A DNA stretch of 64,000 nt from an uncultured Verrucomicrobiota bacterium (lineage in GTDB: Bacteria > Verrucomicrobiota > Verrucomicrobiia > Opitutales > Opitutaceae), in contig CAIUGM010000002.1 of NCBI GenBank assembly GCA_903898675.1, positions 62,001 through 126,000 on the forward strand, in the 5' to 3' direction. Each line of letters opens with the position of its first letter. Within the stretch, counting starts at the first letter, position 1. Of this stretch, positions 8,619 through 18,095 are shown in pieces. The notes below the pieces were generated by a model, which did not search any database, had not been told where the DNA came from, and saw nothing but the letters and a program-made list of their open reading frames with translations. The translations under genes and the position numbers were made by a program.

Positions 8619-10319
8619 ATGATCGCTCCGCCCAAACCCGACCTCGTGACCGTCAATGTTGACGGCAAGGACATCGCCGTGCCGAAGGGCACGAACATGA
8701 TCGAGGCCGCCCGGCTGGCCAGTGTCGAGGTGCCGCATTATTGCTACCACCCGAAGCTGACCGTCGCGGGCAACTGCCGCATGTGCCTTGTCGAAATGGG
8801 CCTGCCGGCCGTCGATCCCGCCACCAAGACGCCGATCATGGACCCGGCCACGGGCAAGCAGAAGATCAACTGGATGCCGCGCCCGACGATCGCCTGCGCG
8901 ACCAACGCGTCGCCCGGCCTGCATATCCGCACCAACACGCCGGCGGTCGTGGACTGCCGCAACAGCGTCACTGAATTCCTCCTCATCAACCACCCCCTGG
9001 ACTGCCCGATCTGCGACCAGGCGGGCGAGTGCAAGCTCCAGGAGCACTCGACGGCGTACGGCCGCGGCTACTCGCGCTTCGTCGAGCAGAAGAACGTGAA
9101 GCCGAAGCGCACCCAGCTCGGGCCGCGCGTCACGCTGGACGACGAGCGCTGCATTCTCTGTTCGCGTTGCGTCCGTTTCAGCAAGGAGGTCGCGAAGGAT
9201 GATGTCCTCGGTTTCATCGACCGCGGCAGCTACAGCACGCTGACGTGCTACCCCGGGAGGAAGCTCGAGAACAACTACTCGCTCAACACGGTCGACATCT
9301 GCCCGGTCGGCGCGCTGACCAGCACCGATTTCCGCTTCAAGATGCGCGTCTGGTTCCTCAAGCAGACGCCGAGCATCGACACCGAGTCCTCCGTCGGCGC
9401 CAACACCGAGGTGTGGAGCCGCGAGGGCAGCATCTACCGCATCACGCCGCGGCAGAACGACGCGGTGAACGACACCTGGATGGCCGATTCCGGCCGCATT
9501 CTCTACAAGCAGGTCAAGGCCGCCGACCGGCTCGTCGAGTATTCGATCGAGGGCACCGCGGCCCTCCCGGCCGTGGCCCTGGCGAAGGCCGGCGGCCTGC
9601 TCCGGGCGGGCTCCGTCGCGATTGTCGGCTCCGGCCGCAGCAGCGTGGAGGAGCAATTCCTGACGAGGAAGCTGGCCGAGTATCTCAAGGCGCCGGTCAC
9701 GCTGGTGAGCCGGGTGGGGCCGGGGGACAAGATCCTCGTGTCGGCCGACCGCAACCCGAATGTCCGTGGGGCGCTGGTCACCGGCCTGGTCTCAAGCCTG
9801 CCCGCCCAGCAGCTCACCGAACTTGCGGCGGCGATCGACGCCGGCCAGGTGAAGTCGGTGCTTTCAATTGGCGAGGATCTCACCGCCGCCGGGCTGACCG
9901 CGGCGCAACTGGCCAAGGTTCCGGTCGTCTACCTCGGCACGCAGCGCAATGCGACGAGCGAGTCTGCGCAGGTGGTCATCCCGACGCTCACGGTTTTTGA
10001 AAAGGCCGGCACGTTCGTCAACCAGCAGTTCCGTCTCCAGAAGTTTGCGAAGGCGGTCCCGGGTCCGGCCGGGGTGGCCGACGACCTCGCCACGCTGGCC
10101 CAGTTGATCACGGCCGCCGGCGGCCCGACCCTGGCGTCCGACCTGGGCGCGCTTTGGGCTATTATCGCCGCCGAGGTGAAGCCGCTCGCGACTGTTACCT
10201 ACGCGAATCTTACCGCCAGCGGCCTGTTGCTCGATGGCACGCCCTGGGCCGCACTGCCCTTCGTGGAAGGCGAGACGCTGCACTTCAAACCCGCTTCGCC
10301 GGTGGCCGCCAGCGCATGA
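8619..10319 (+). CDS. nuoG: NADH-quinone oxidoreductase subunit G (short form)
   Basis: 566 aa. The N-terminal ~240 residues carry the electron-wire clusters: the [2Fe-2S] ligands in PHYCYHP and GNCRMCLVEM, the His-Cys cluster HPLDCPICDQAGEC, and the [4Fe-4S] ligands CILCSRC with DICPVGAL. The remainder is a shortened molybdopterin-oxidoreductase-like domain. E. coli NuoG is about 900 aa and Thermus Nqo3 about 780, so this one lacks much of the C-terminal part. That part is not catalytic in complex I, so the protein should still work. It overlaps nuoH by ATGA. Confidence 0.95.
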   Translation: MIAPPKPDLVTVNVDGKDIAVPKGTNMIEAARLASVEVPHYCYHPKLTVAGNCRMCLVEMGLPAVDPATKTPIMDPATGKQKINWMPRPTIACATNASPGLHIRTNTPAVVDCRNSVTEFLLINHPLDCPICDQAGECKLQEHSTAYGRGYSRFVEQKNVKPKRTQLGPRVTLDDERCILCSRCVRFSKEVAKDDVLGFIDRGSYSTLTCYPGRKLENNYSLNTVDICPVGALTSTDFRFKMRVWFLKQTPSIDTESSVGANTEVWSREGSIYRITPRQNDAVNDTWMADSGRILYKQVKAADRLVEYSIEGTAALPAVALAKAGGLLRAGSVAIVGSGRSSVEEQFLTRKLAEYLKAPVTLVSRVGPGDKILVSADRNPNVRGALVTGLVSSLPAQQLTELAAAIDAGQVKSVLSIGEDLTAAGLTAAQLAKVPVVYLGTQRNATSESAQVVIPTLTVFEKAGTFVNQQFRLQKFAKAVPGPAGVADDLATLAQLITAAGGPTLASDLGALWAIIAAEVKPLATVTYANLTASGLLLDGTPWAALPFVEGETLHFKPASPVAASA

Positions 10320-11587
10320 ACACGATCGTCCATCTCTGGAACAGCCTGCCGCTCGTGCCGCAGATGATCATCAAGGGCCTCGCCGTGATCGGCGTGATGT
10401 TCCCGATCGGCGGCGCGTGCTCGCTGATCGAGCGCAAGGTTTCCGCCAAGATGCAGGGCCGCCCGGGTCCGAACCGCGCGATGCCGTTCTGGTTTGCCTG
10501 GGTGCCCGTGCTCGGCCCGTTCCTGCAGCGGCTTGGGTTGTTCCACCTGATGGCGGACGGCGCCAAGATGTTCTTCAAGGAGGACTCGCTGCCCGGCCAC
10601 GTGAACAAGTTTTATTTCCTGCTCGCCCCGGTCGTGGCGATGATCCCCGCCCTCACCACGGTCACGGTCGTGCCGTTCGGCGCCTACCTGGGCGACGGCG
10701 GCCAGCTCGTGCCGCTCGTGCTGGCGAATCTCGACGTGGGCATCCTGGCGGTGTTCGCCGTTTCCTCGCTCGGCGTCTACTCGCTGATCCTCGCCGGCTG
10801 GGCCTCGAATTCCAAATACCCGTTCCTCGGCGGCGTGCGCGCCTCGGCGCAGCTCATCTCCTATGAGCTGTCGATGACCCTCTCGGTCCTGCCGGTTTTC
10901 CTGTGGATCAACGCCCCGGGCGGCACGGGCAGCCTGAGTTTCTTCCACGTGGTGCAGGCCCAGTCGGGCACCGGGCTCTCGTGGGATGGCGCGTGGTTTA
11001 TTTTTTATATGCCGGTCTCGGCCGTCGTGTTCCTCGTCTCGCTCTTTGCCGAGACCAACCGCCTGCCGTTCGACATGGCCGAGGGCGAGGCCGATCTCGT
11101 CGGCGGCTTCCACACGGAATACGGTTCGATGAAGTGGGGCCTGTTTTTTGTCGCGGAGTATTCGCACATGATGGTCGGTTCCGGCATGTTCATTTTGCTT
11201 TTCCTCGGCGGGTGGAACCCGCTCCCGTGGCTGCCGCTCGCCAGCCTGGTCGGCTGGCTGCACCACGTGACCGGCTGGGCCTTCACCGTGGCTCCGGTCT
11301 TTGTCGGGGTGCTCTCGATCGCCATCTTCCTCGGCAAGGTACTGGGCTTCATCTTCGGGTTCATGGTCGTGCGCTGGACCGTTCCCCGCTTCCGCTACGA
11401 CCAGGTCATGAAACTGGGCTGGCAGAAGCTGCTGCCCCTCGCCATTGGCAACCTCATCTTCTACGCGCTGATGATCGCCGCCATCCAGCTGAACCTCGGC
11501 TGGCCCACCTACCTGGCCCTGACGGCCGGCGCGATTGCGGCCCTCGCGATCGGGTTGATCGTTCCCCGCCGGCAGCGCGCCCTCTAA
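10316..11587 (+). CDS. nuoH: NADH-quinone oxidoreductase subunit H
   Basis: 423 aa membrane subunit that joins the quinone cavity to the proton-pumping arm. Multiple hydrophobic helices are visible, with the family motifs ERKVSAKMQGRPGPN (residues ~37-51) and ETNRLPFDMAEGEADLVGGF. Longer than E. coli NuoH (325 aa), mainly through extra hydrophobic sequence at the C-terminus. The ATG at 10316 overlaps the nuoG stop. Confidence 0.96.
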   Translation: MNTIVHLWNSLPLVPQMIIKGLAVIGVMFPIGGACSLIERKVSAKMQGRPGPNRAMPFWFAWVPVLGPFLQRLGLFHLMADGAKMFFKEDSLPGHVNKFYFLLAPVVAMIPALTTVTVVPFGAYLGDGGQLVPLVLANLDVGILAVFAVSSLGVYSLILAGWASNSKYPFLGGVRASAQLISYELSMTLSVLPVFLWINAPGGTGSLSFFHVVQAQSGTGLSWDGAWFIFYMPVSAVVFLVSLFAETNRLPFDMAEGEADLVGGFHTEYGSMKWGLFFVAEYSHMMVGSGMFILLFLGGWNPLPWLPLASLVGWLHHVTGWAFTVAPVFVGVLSIAIFLGKVLGFIFGFMVVRWTVPRFRYDQVMKLGWQKLLPLAIGNLIFYALMIAAIQLNLGWPTYLALTAGAIAALAIGLIVPRRQRAL

Positions 11588-11597
11588 TCCTCCGCCC

Positions 11598-12137
11598 ATG
11601 CCCTACGTCATCGAACGCAAACCCCTCACGCTCCTCGAGCGTCTGTACATTCCGCAGATCATCGCGGGCATGCGGGTGACGCTGAAGCATTTCGTTTCAC
11701 CGAACGTCACGATGGAGTACCCGGAGCAGCGCCCGGCCATCCCGGCGGGCTACCGCGGCGTGCCGACGCTGGTGATGGACCCAAACGGCCGCGAGAAATG
11801 CGTCTCCTGCCAGCTGTGCGAGTTCGTCTGCCCGCCCAAGGCCATCCGCATCACGCCCGGCGAGATCCCGGCCGACCAGCCCGACCGCGCCCACGTTGAA
11901 AAGGGACCCAAGGCCTTCGACATCGACATGCTCCGCTGCATCTACTGCGGCCTGTGCCAGGAGGTCTGCCCCGAGGAGGCGATCTTCCTGCAGAATCAGT
12001 ATTCGATGACCGGTTTCACCCGCGCCGAGATGGTCAACGACAAGGCCCGGCTCTACGAGCTGGGCGGCACGCTGCCCGACGAGCACTTCAAGTGGGACAA
12101 AAAGAAAGCCGCCGCCGAGCACGGCAACGCGCACTGA
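11598..12137 (+). CDS. nuoI: NADH-quinone oxidoreductase subunit I
   Basis: 179 aa, the ferredoxin-like subunit with [4Fe-4S] clusters N6a and N6b. Both C-x2-C-x2-C-x3-CP motifs are present: [12 protein letters not shown] and [12 protein letters not shown]. The conserved block [14 protein letters not shown] follows. The C-terminal tail is Lys/Ala-rich. nuoJ begins 3 nt after the stop. Confidence 0.97.
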   Translation: MPYVIERKPLTLLERLYIPQIIAGMRVTLKHFVSPNVTMEYPEQRPAIPAGYRGVPTLVMDPNGREKCVSCQLCEFVCPPKAIRITPGEIPADQPDRAHVEKGPKAFDIDMLRCIYCGLCQEVCPEEAIFLQNQYSMTGFTRAEMVNDKARLYELGGTLPDEHFKWDKKKAAAEHGNAH

Positions 12138-12140
12138 GCC

Positions 12141-12653
12141 ATGGCCCATCATCTCCTCTTCTACACCTTATCCTTCCTCACCATCGCCTGTGCGGTGCTG
12201 GTGGTGGTGAGCAAGAACACGGTCAACGCCGCGATGTTCCTGCTGCTCGGCCTCGTGGGGGTGGCCGGGTTGTTCGTGATGCTCGACGCCGCGCTGCTGG
12301 CGTTCGTGCTGCTGCTGGTTTACGCGGGCGCCGTGGTGGCCCTTTTTCTATTTATCATCATGCTCCTCGACACGACGCCGGGGTCGATGAAGCCGTTCAA
12401 GACCTCGACCATCGTCGCCTCGGCCATCGGCGCGGCCTTGCTCATGCTCGGATTTGTTTCACTCCGCGAGCGCGCGGTGCTGCCCGCGGCCGCCCCGGGT
12501 GGCCTGGTCAATGTGACCCTCAAGGCCTATGCCGAGCAGCTGTTCACAACCTACCTGCTGCCGGTGCAGATCGTGGGCTTCATGCTGCTGATCGCCATGC
12601 TCGGTGTGATCGTGCTGAGCAAAAAGCTCCACACCCCGGAGGACGCATCATGA
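12141..12653 (+). CDS. nuoJ: NADH-quinone oxidoreductase subunit J
   Basis: 170 aa, five predicted membrane helices, part of the membrane arm next to NuoH, A and K. Typical sequence includes [20 protein letters not shown] and [20 protein letters not shown], the pi-bulge helix that rearranges in turnover. The stop overlaps the nuoK start (ATGA). Confidence 0.95.
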   Translation: MAHHLLFYTLSFLTIACAVLVVVSKNTVNAAMFLLLGLVGVAGLFVMLDAALLAFVLLLVYAGAVVALFLFIIMLLDTTPGSMKPFKTSTIVASAIGAALLMLGFVSLRERAVLPAAAPGGLVNVTLKAYAEQLFTTYLLPVQIVGFMLLIAMLGVIVLSKKLHTPEDAS

Positions 12654-12955
12654 ACATCGGCCTGCACGAATACCTGATGACGAGCGCGCTGTTGTTCGCG
12701 CTGGGCTTTTTCGGGGTGCTGTTCCGCAAGAACACGCTCGTCATCTACATGTGCCTTGAGCTGATGCTGATCGCCTCGACGCTCGCGCTGGTCGCCTTCT
12801 CGCGTTTCAACGGCACGCTCGACGGCAACGTCTTCGTTTTCTTCATCCTCACCATCGCCGCGGCCGAGGTGGCCGTCGGCCTCGCCATCATCGTCGCGCT
12901 GTTCCGCAAGCGCCACACGGTCCAGGTCGAGGAATTGAACCACCTGAAGAACTGA
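12650..12955 (+). CDS. nuoK: NADH-quinone oxidoreductase subunit K
   Basis: 101 aa, three membrane helices. The two key glutamates of the proton channel are present: CLELMLIAS (helix 2) and [13 protein letters not shown] (helix 3). Length is exactly that of the family. The start overlaps the nuoJ stop by ATGA. After the stop an unusual repeat-made stretch separates it from nuoL. Confidence 0.96.
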   Translation: MNIGLHEYLMTSALLFALGFFGVLFRKNTLVIYMCLELMLIASTLALVAFSRFNGTLDGNVFVFFILTIAAAEVAVGLAIIVALFRKRHTVQVEELNHLKN

Positions 12956-12990
12956 GTCATGAACACGACTAACCTTCAAACAGGCGCAAC

Positions 12991-13076
12991 CTGTCATTCT
13001 AAGCGCAGCGAAGAATCCAGCACGGTGTCCGCCGGCGTGAATTATTCTGGATTCTTCACTGCGTTCAGAACGACAG
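12991..13076. repeat. R5 palindrome between nuoK and nuoL
   Basis: Left arm containing TGTCATTCTAAGCGCAGCG (12991-13020) and imperfect reverse complement (13047-13076), ~26-nt loop. From memory, similar TGTCATTCTGAGCGCAGCGA palindromes occur in many unrelated bacteria. Only one copy was seen here. Confidence 0.85.
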
Positions 13077-13089
13077 AAGGGCGGGGCTT

Positions 13090-13128
13090 TCCCTGCTCCC
13101 TGCTCCCTGTTCCTTGCTCCTTGCCCTG
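13090..13128. repeat. Heptamer-type tandem repeat before nuoL
   Basis: Five or so imperfect 7-nt units of the type GCTCCCT/GTTCCTT run right up to the nuoL ATG, occupying the place where a Shine-Dalgarno sequence would be expected. Confidence 0.75.
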
Positions 13129-14961
13129 ATGCTTCCCGTCCAAATCGCCACCCTCATTCTTTTGCTGCCGCTCGCCTCGGCGGTCATGATTGCGCTGTCG
13201 CTGCGCCAGCAGGGCGCGCTGGCCTCCTGGGTTTCCACCGCGACGGCGGCGGTCGTGACGATCCTGTCACTCACGCTGATCTTCAGCGGCGCCCGCGATT
13301 TCCCCGCCTCGTGGGAATGGCTCCGTTTCGGCACCTTCACGGTTTCACTCGGCTTCAAGTTTGATGACCTCGCGGCGCTGATGCTGTTTGTCGTCAGCTT
13401 CGTCGGCTTCCTGATCCACGTCTTCTCGCTCGGCTACATGCACGACGACGCGGCCCGGGCGCGGTTCTTCGGCGGGCTCTCGATCTTCATGTTCTCGATG
13501 CTCGGCATCGTCCTCGCCGACAATCTGTTCATGATTTTCATCTTCTGGGAGCTGGTCGGCTTCAGCTCCTGGCTCCTGATCAACCACTATCACGAGAAAC
13601 AGTCCGCGGCCGACGCCTCGAAGAAGGCATTCATCGTCAACCGTGTCGGCGACTTTGGTTTCCTGCTCGGCATCGTGATGTGCTACTGGAGCAACGGCAC
13701 GGTCAACCTGACCGAGCTCGCTGATCACCACGTTTTCAGCACGGCCATCCCGCTGCTCCTGTTCTGCGGCGCGATGGGCAAGTCGGCCCAGATGCCGCTG
13801 CAGGTCTGGCTGCCTGACGCCATGGAGGGCCCGACGCCCGTGTCCGCCCTCATCCACGCCGCCACGATGGTCGCGGCCGGTATCTTCATGCTGTGCCGGA
13901 TCGAGTCGCTGATGGTACCGCAGGCGCTTACCGTCATCATGTGGATCGGCACGATCACGGCGGTCTACGCCGCGCTCTGCGCCATCGTGCAGCGCGACAT
14001 CAAGAAGGTGCTGGCCTACTCGACGCTTTCGCAGCTCGGCTATATGGTCGCGGCGTTTGGCTTGGGAAGCATCACCAATGGACATGGTGTCGGTGCCGCG
14101 ATGTTCCACCTGACGACCCACGCGTTCTTCAAGGCATTGCTCTTCCTTGGTTCCGGCTCGGTCATCCTCGGCTGCCACCACGAGCAGGACATTTTCAAGA
14201 TGGGCGGGCTCGCCAAGAAGATGCCGCTGACCTTCGTCACGTTCACGCTAGGTGTGCTCGCGATCATCGGTATGCCCGGGCTGGCCGGCTTCTTCTCGAA
14301 GGATGCCATCCTCTATCTGGCGATGGAGGAAAACACCGCGGTTTTTGCCGTGCTCGCGTTCACCGCCGTGCTGACCTCGTTCTACATGGTGCGCATGTGG
14401 AAACTCGTTTTCCTTGGCGCGAGTCGCTCGGACAGCGCCGGGCACGCCCATGAGAGCGGCCTGTCGATGACGGTGCCTTTGGTCATCCTCGCCGCGCTTT
14501 CCGTCGCGGGCGGTTATTCCGGTGTCTTCGGTAAGCTGGCCGGCTCGGTTGCTGAGCTGGTACCCGAGGCCCACGGCCCGGCGCATGTGACGATCCTGCT
14601 GGTTTCCCTGGCGGTCATGTTCGTCGGCGCCGGCTCCGCGTTTTTCTTCTACAAGTCGGCGGCGACCGATTCACTGGAAGAGAAGTCCCGCGCGGCTTTC
14701 GGGGCGCTGACCTGGCTCAAAGAATCCTTCGACCGGCTTTACGACTACTACGTCGCCAAGGTCCAGCAGCGCTTCGCCATGCTGCTCAACTTCCTCGAGC
14801 AAATCTTCCTCGCCGGCCTGATCGTCCGCGGGCTGGGCGGCTTCGTCGGCCTGGTTGGCTACGGCGCCCGGGCGCTTTTCACCGGCAGCCTGCACACCTA
14901 CGTCTACTGGTTCCTCCTCGGGACGGTGCTCCTGTGGGCCTTTGCCACCGGCTTCCTTTAA
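13129..14961 (+). CDS. nuoL: NADH-quinone oxidoreductase subunit L
   Basis: 610 aa, the distal antiporter-like subunit of the membrane arm. The proton-antiporter core is evident: FWELVGFSSWLLINHY, QVWLPDAMEGPTPVSALIHA and a long C-terminal lateral helix region. An in-frame TTG exists at 13114, but the ATG at 13129 gives the usual N-terminus (MLPVQIATLILLLPLASA) and is preferred. No Shine-Dalgarno is visible because a heptamer repeat abuts the start, so translation may depend on coupling to the preceding mini-ORF. Confidence 0.96.
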   Translation: MLPVQIATLILLLPLASAVMIALSLRQQGALASWVSTATAAVVTILSLTLIFSGARDFPASWEWLRFGTFTVSLGFKFDDLAALMLFVVSFVGFLIHVFSLGYMHDDAARARFFGGLSIFMFSMLGIVLADNLFMIFIFWELVGFSSWLLINHYHEKQSAADASKKAFIVNRVGDFGFLLGIVMCYWSNGTVNLTELADHHVFSTAIPLLLFCGAMGKSAQMPLQVWLPDAMEGPTPVSALIHAATMVAAGIFMLCRIESLMVPQALTVIMWIGTITAVYAALCAIVQRDIKKVLAYSTLSQLGYMVAAFGLGSITNGHGVGAAMFHLTTHAFFKALLFLGSGSVILGCHHEQDIFKMGGLAKKMPLTFVTFTLGVLAIIGMPGLAGFFSKDAILYLAMEENTAVFAVLAFTAVLTSFYMVRMWKLVFLGASRSDSAGHAHESGLSMTVPLVILAALSVAGGYSGVFGKLAGSVAELVPEAHGPAHVTILLVSLAVMFVGAGSAFFFYKSAATDSLEEKSRAAFGALTWLKESFDRLYDYYVAKVQQRFAMLLNFLEQIFLAGLIVRGLGGFVGLVGYGARALFTGSLHTYVYWFLLGTVLLWAFATGFL

Positions 14962-14964
14962 TCC

Positions 14965-16491
14965 GTGAATCCTTCCAACGCCCAACTTCTGCAGCTCGCC
15001 ATCGCCACGCCGCTCGTGGCCGCGCTCATCATTGCGCTCGGGCTGCCCAAGCGGTTTTCGACCAAGCTGGCGGCCGTCGCCTTCGTGGTGCCGGCCCTGA
15101 TCGGCCTCTGGCTGTGGAAGGAGTTCCCCGCCGCCGCCGGCTCGCGCTACGTTTTCCAAAGCAACGTCAACACGGGCCTGGAGATCTTCGGCATCAGCCT
15201 GAAGCTCGGGCTGAACGGCGTGTCGCTGCCGATGTTCCTCCTCGCGGCCATCGTCGGCCTGGCGGCCGGGCTTTACGCGCTGCGCTCGGGGGCGGAGCGG
15301 CTGAAGCTCTATCTGATGCTGCTGCTCGTGATGCACGGCGGGCTGCTGGGCGTCTTCGCCTCGGTGAACGTGTTCTTCTTCTACTTCTTCCACGAGCTGG
15401 CGCTCATCCCGACCTTCATCATGGTCGGCATCTGGGGCGGCCGCGACCGCAACTACGCGGCGATGAAGATGACGATCTACCTCACGATCGGCGCGATGCT
15501 TTCCCTGATCGGGCTGATCGCCATCTATGTGAAGAGCGGGGCGGGTTCCTTTGACCTGGTTTCCCTCCGGGAGGCGCTCGCCGCCGATCCCCTGCGGGTC
15601 AGCCTGCAAAAAAACATCTTCGGGCTGCTGATGTTCGGCTTCGGCATTCTGGTTTCACTGTGGCCGTTCCACACCTGGGCCCCGCTGGGCTACGGCGCGG
15701 CGCCGAGTTCCGCGGCGATGCTGCACGCGGGTGTGCTCAAGAAGTTCGGTCTCTACGGCCTGATCCAGATCGCCCTGCCGCTGCTCCCGGCCGGCGCGGC
15801 CTGGTGGGCGTGGAAACTCGCGCTGCTGGCCGGCATCGGCAACGTACTGGTGATCGGCTTCATCACCATGGCGCAGCGCGACCTGAAGCAGATGATCGGT
15901 TACAGCTCGGTCATGCACATGGGCTATTGCTTCCTCGGCATCGCGTGCCTCTCGACCGTGGGCGCGGGCGGCGTGGTGCTGCTCATGGTGGCGCACGGCC
16001 TGTCCGTGGCGCTGTTGTTTTTGCTGGCGACCAGCATTCATCACCGCACCCACACCTTTGACCTGAGCGAGATGGGCGGACTCGCCCAGAAGACCCCGGT
16101 CCTCGCCGCCTTTTTCGTGGCCGCGACCATGGCCAGCATCGGCCTGCCGGGCTTCGCCAATTTCTGGGGCGAGCTGACGGTCTTTGTCTCGCTCTGGCAT
16201 TACTCCCCGAAGCTGACCGCGGTGGCCGTCGCCGGGGTGGTCATCTCGGCGATCTACGGCCTGCGCGCCGCCGCCCGGGTCTTCTTTGGGCCGCCGAGCG
16301 AGCACTGGCAGAAGGTCTCGGCCGCGCACCCGCCGGCGGACATGGGCTGGGGTGAGCGCATCCCGGCCATCATTCTCCTCGCGGCGCTGCTCATCCTCGG
16401 GTTCTACCCGCGCACGGTGACGGACGGGATTGATCATGCCCTCAGCCGGCCCGCCGGCCCGGTCACGGCGAACGTGTCCTTCCACCACTGA
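14965..16491 (+). CDS. nuoM: NADH-quinone oxidoreductase subunit M
   Basis: 508 aa antiporter-like subunit. Recognisable features are FFHELALIPTFIMVGIWGG with the key helix-5 Glu, WPFHTWAPLGYGAAPSSAAM, and LKQMIGYSSVMHMGYCFLG. It starts with GTG at 14965, three nt after the nuoL stop; no ATG fits. It ends 10 nt before nuoN. Confidence 0.96.
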   Translation: MNPSNAQLLQLAIATPLVAALIIALGLPKRFSTKLAAVAFVVPALIGLWLWKEFPAAAGSRYVFQSNVNTGLEIFGISLKLGLNGVSLPMFLLAAIVGLAAGLYALRSGAERLKLYLMLLLVMHGGLLGVFASVNVFFFYFFHELALIPTFIMVGIWGGRDRNYAAMKMTIYLTIGAMLSLIGLIAIYVKSGAGSFDLVSLREALAADPLRVSLQKNIFGLLMFGFGILVSLWPFHTWAPLGYGAAPSSAAMLHAGVLKKFGLYGLIQIALPLLPAGAAWWAWKLALLAGIGNVLVIGFITMAQRDLKQMIGYSSVMHMGYCFLGIACLSTVGAGGVVLLMVAHGLSVALLFLLATSIHHRTHTFDLSEMGGLAQKTPVLAAFFVAATMASIGLPGFANFWGELTVFVSLWHYSPKLTAVAVAGVVISAIYGLRAAARVFFGPPSEHWQKVSAAHPPADMGWGERIPAIILLAALLILGFYPRTVTDGIDHALSRPAGPVTANVSFHH

Positions 16492-16501
16492 TTTTCCCGC
16501 C

Positions 16502-18019
16502 ATGACGACCGAATATCTCAAAGCCGTCGCCGAGACGAATGACTGGTGGGCCATCGCGCCGGAGCTGCTGCTGGGGTGCTGTGCCCTCGCGCTGCTGGCG
16601 ATGGAGATCGTACTGCCCAAGCACGAACACCGGTTCATCCCGCGCGTCGCGATCGCGGCGCAGGCGATCATTTTGGGGTTCCTGCTGTACGGCACGTATT
16701 CGGGCTACGAGGGCGGCACAAGTTTTGGCGGGCTGCTGCAGCATACAGCCAGCGGCCATTATGGCCGGGTGTTTTTCCTGCTCTCATCGCTCCTGGTTTG
16801 TTTTCTCGGCACGATCTGCCTGCCCCGCACCCGCATGCCGCGGGTGGAGTTCTACCACATCGTGATGATCGTGACGGCGGCCATGATGCTGCTGGTCCAG
16901 AGCAATCACTTCGTGCTGTTCTTCGTCGCCCTCGAGACGGTCACCATCGGGTTTTATATCCTGGTCAGCTATTTCCGCGACAACGCCCTGACCCTCGAGG
17001 CCGGCCTGAAGTACCTCGTGCTCGGTGCGCTCAGTTCGGCGATCATGCTGTTCGGCATCGTCCTGCTCTACGGCGCGGTCGGAAAGGTCATGATCGGCGA
17101 CGTGGTCCACACGGGTTTCGAATTCCCGGTCGTCGCTGATTTTCTCAAGCAGAATCCCGACAGTTTCCTGGGCGTGGTCGGCGCGCTGCTGGTCGTGGGC
17201 GGCATCGCCTTCAAGATCGGCGCGTTTCCGTTCCACATCTGGATCCCCGATGTGTATCAGGGGGCCCCGACGCCGGTCACCGCGTTTTTGGCCGTGGCAT
17301 CCAAGGCCGCCGGTTTTGCCATGTTGCTGCTGCTGGTCGACGGTCCCTTCGCGCCGCTCGAGGGCGTGCTGATCCCGGTGCTTTCGCTGATGGCGGCGGC
17401 CACCATCATCGTCGGCAATCTCTCGGCGCTCACCCAGCGCAACACCAAGCGGCTGATGGGCCTCTCCGGCGTCTCGCACGCCGGCTACCTCCTCATCGGC
17501 GTCGTGGCCTCGTTCCGGGTGGAGTGGGCGGCCGGCGCGGTCTGGTTTTATCTTTTCACCTACCTACTGGCCTCGATGGCCGTCTTCGGGGTCATGGCCC
17601 ATCTCGCCGGGACGGATGACACGGCGCAGGAGCTCGACGATTACGAACGCCTGGCCCGGGACCGGCCGCTGCTCGCCGGGGTGCTGGCGGTCGGGCTCGG
17701 GTCGCTCGCGGGCATTCCCCCGCTGGCCGGTTTCATGGGCAAGCTGATGCTCTTCATCGCCGCTTTCCAGGCGCATCTCACCTGGTTGCTGGCGGTCGCC
17801 ATCCTCGGCGTGGTACTCTCGATTTACTATTACTTCGGCTGGATCAAGTCGGCCTTTTTCGAGACCTGGCGGCCGACGCCCGCCGCCGAGACCCCGGGTG
17901 GCCGGCTGGCTTCGCTCGCGCCTTCCTGGATCAGCGCCCTGATCCTTTCAGTGCTCGCGCTCGCAACAGTCCTGCTGGGTTTCTATCCGGGACCGCTATC
18001 GGGCTGGTTGGTGAAGTAA
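16502..18019 (+). CDS. nuoN: NADH-quinone oxidoreductase subunit N
   Basis: 505 aa antiporter-like subunit and last gene of the operon. Family blocks include ETVTIGFYILVSYFRDN, FKIGAFPFHIWIPDVYQGAP, and RLMGLSGVSHAGYLLIG. The ATG at 16502 (MTTEYLKAVAETNDWWAIAP) was chosen over upstream in-frame codons, which would overlap nuoM. The next gene is convergent, 76 nt away, so the operon ends here. Confidence 0.96.
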   Translation: MTTEYLKAVAETNDWWAIAPELLLGCCALALLAMEIVLPKHEHRFIPRVAIAAQAIILGFLLYGTYSGYEGGTSFGGLLQHTASGHYGRVFFLLSSLLVCFLGTICLPRTRMPRVEFYHIVMIVTAAMMLLVQSNHFVLFFVALETVTIGFYILVSYFRDNALTLEAGLKYLVLGALSSAIMLFGIVLLYGAVGKVMIGDVVHTGFEFPVVADFLKQNPDSFLGVVGALLVVGGIAFKIGAFPFHIWIPDVYQGAPTPVTAFLAVASKAAGFAMLLLLVDGPFAPLEGVLIPVLSLMAAATIIVGNLSALTQRNTKRLMGLSGVSHAGYLLIGVVASFRVEWAAGAVWFYLFTYLLASMAVFGVMAHLAGTDDTAQELDDYERLARDRPLLAGVLAVGLGSLAGIPPLAGFMGKLMLFIAAFQAHLTWLLAVAILGVVLSIYYYFGWIKSAFFETWRPTPAAETPGGRLASLAPSWISALILSVLALATVLLGFYPGPLSGWLVK

Positions 18020-18095
18020 GGCGTTTCAGTCGGCCGGGGCGTGGCCTTCAGCCGCCCCGCTTCCGATGAGGCGGTTAAGGGCAACGGCCCCGGCC

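Larger units (their letters stand above)
12959..13129 (+). other. 56-codon mini-ORF made of repeat sequence, coupled to nuoL
   Basis: An ATG 3 nt after the nuoK stop opens a frame (MNTTNLQTGATCHSKRSEES...) that runs through both arms of repeat R5 and the heptamer tract and stops with TGA at 13127-13129, sharing its last base with the nuoL ATG. There is no recognisable protein family and the composition is that of the repeats. It may serve only to deliver ribosomes to nuoL, or it may be chance. Its first six codons could be the relic of an earlier nuoL start displaced by the insertion. Confidence 0.35.
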
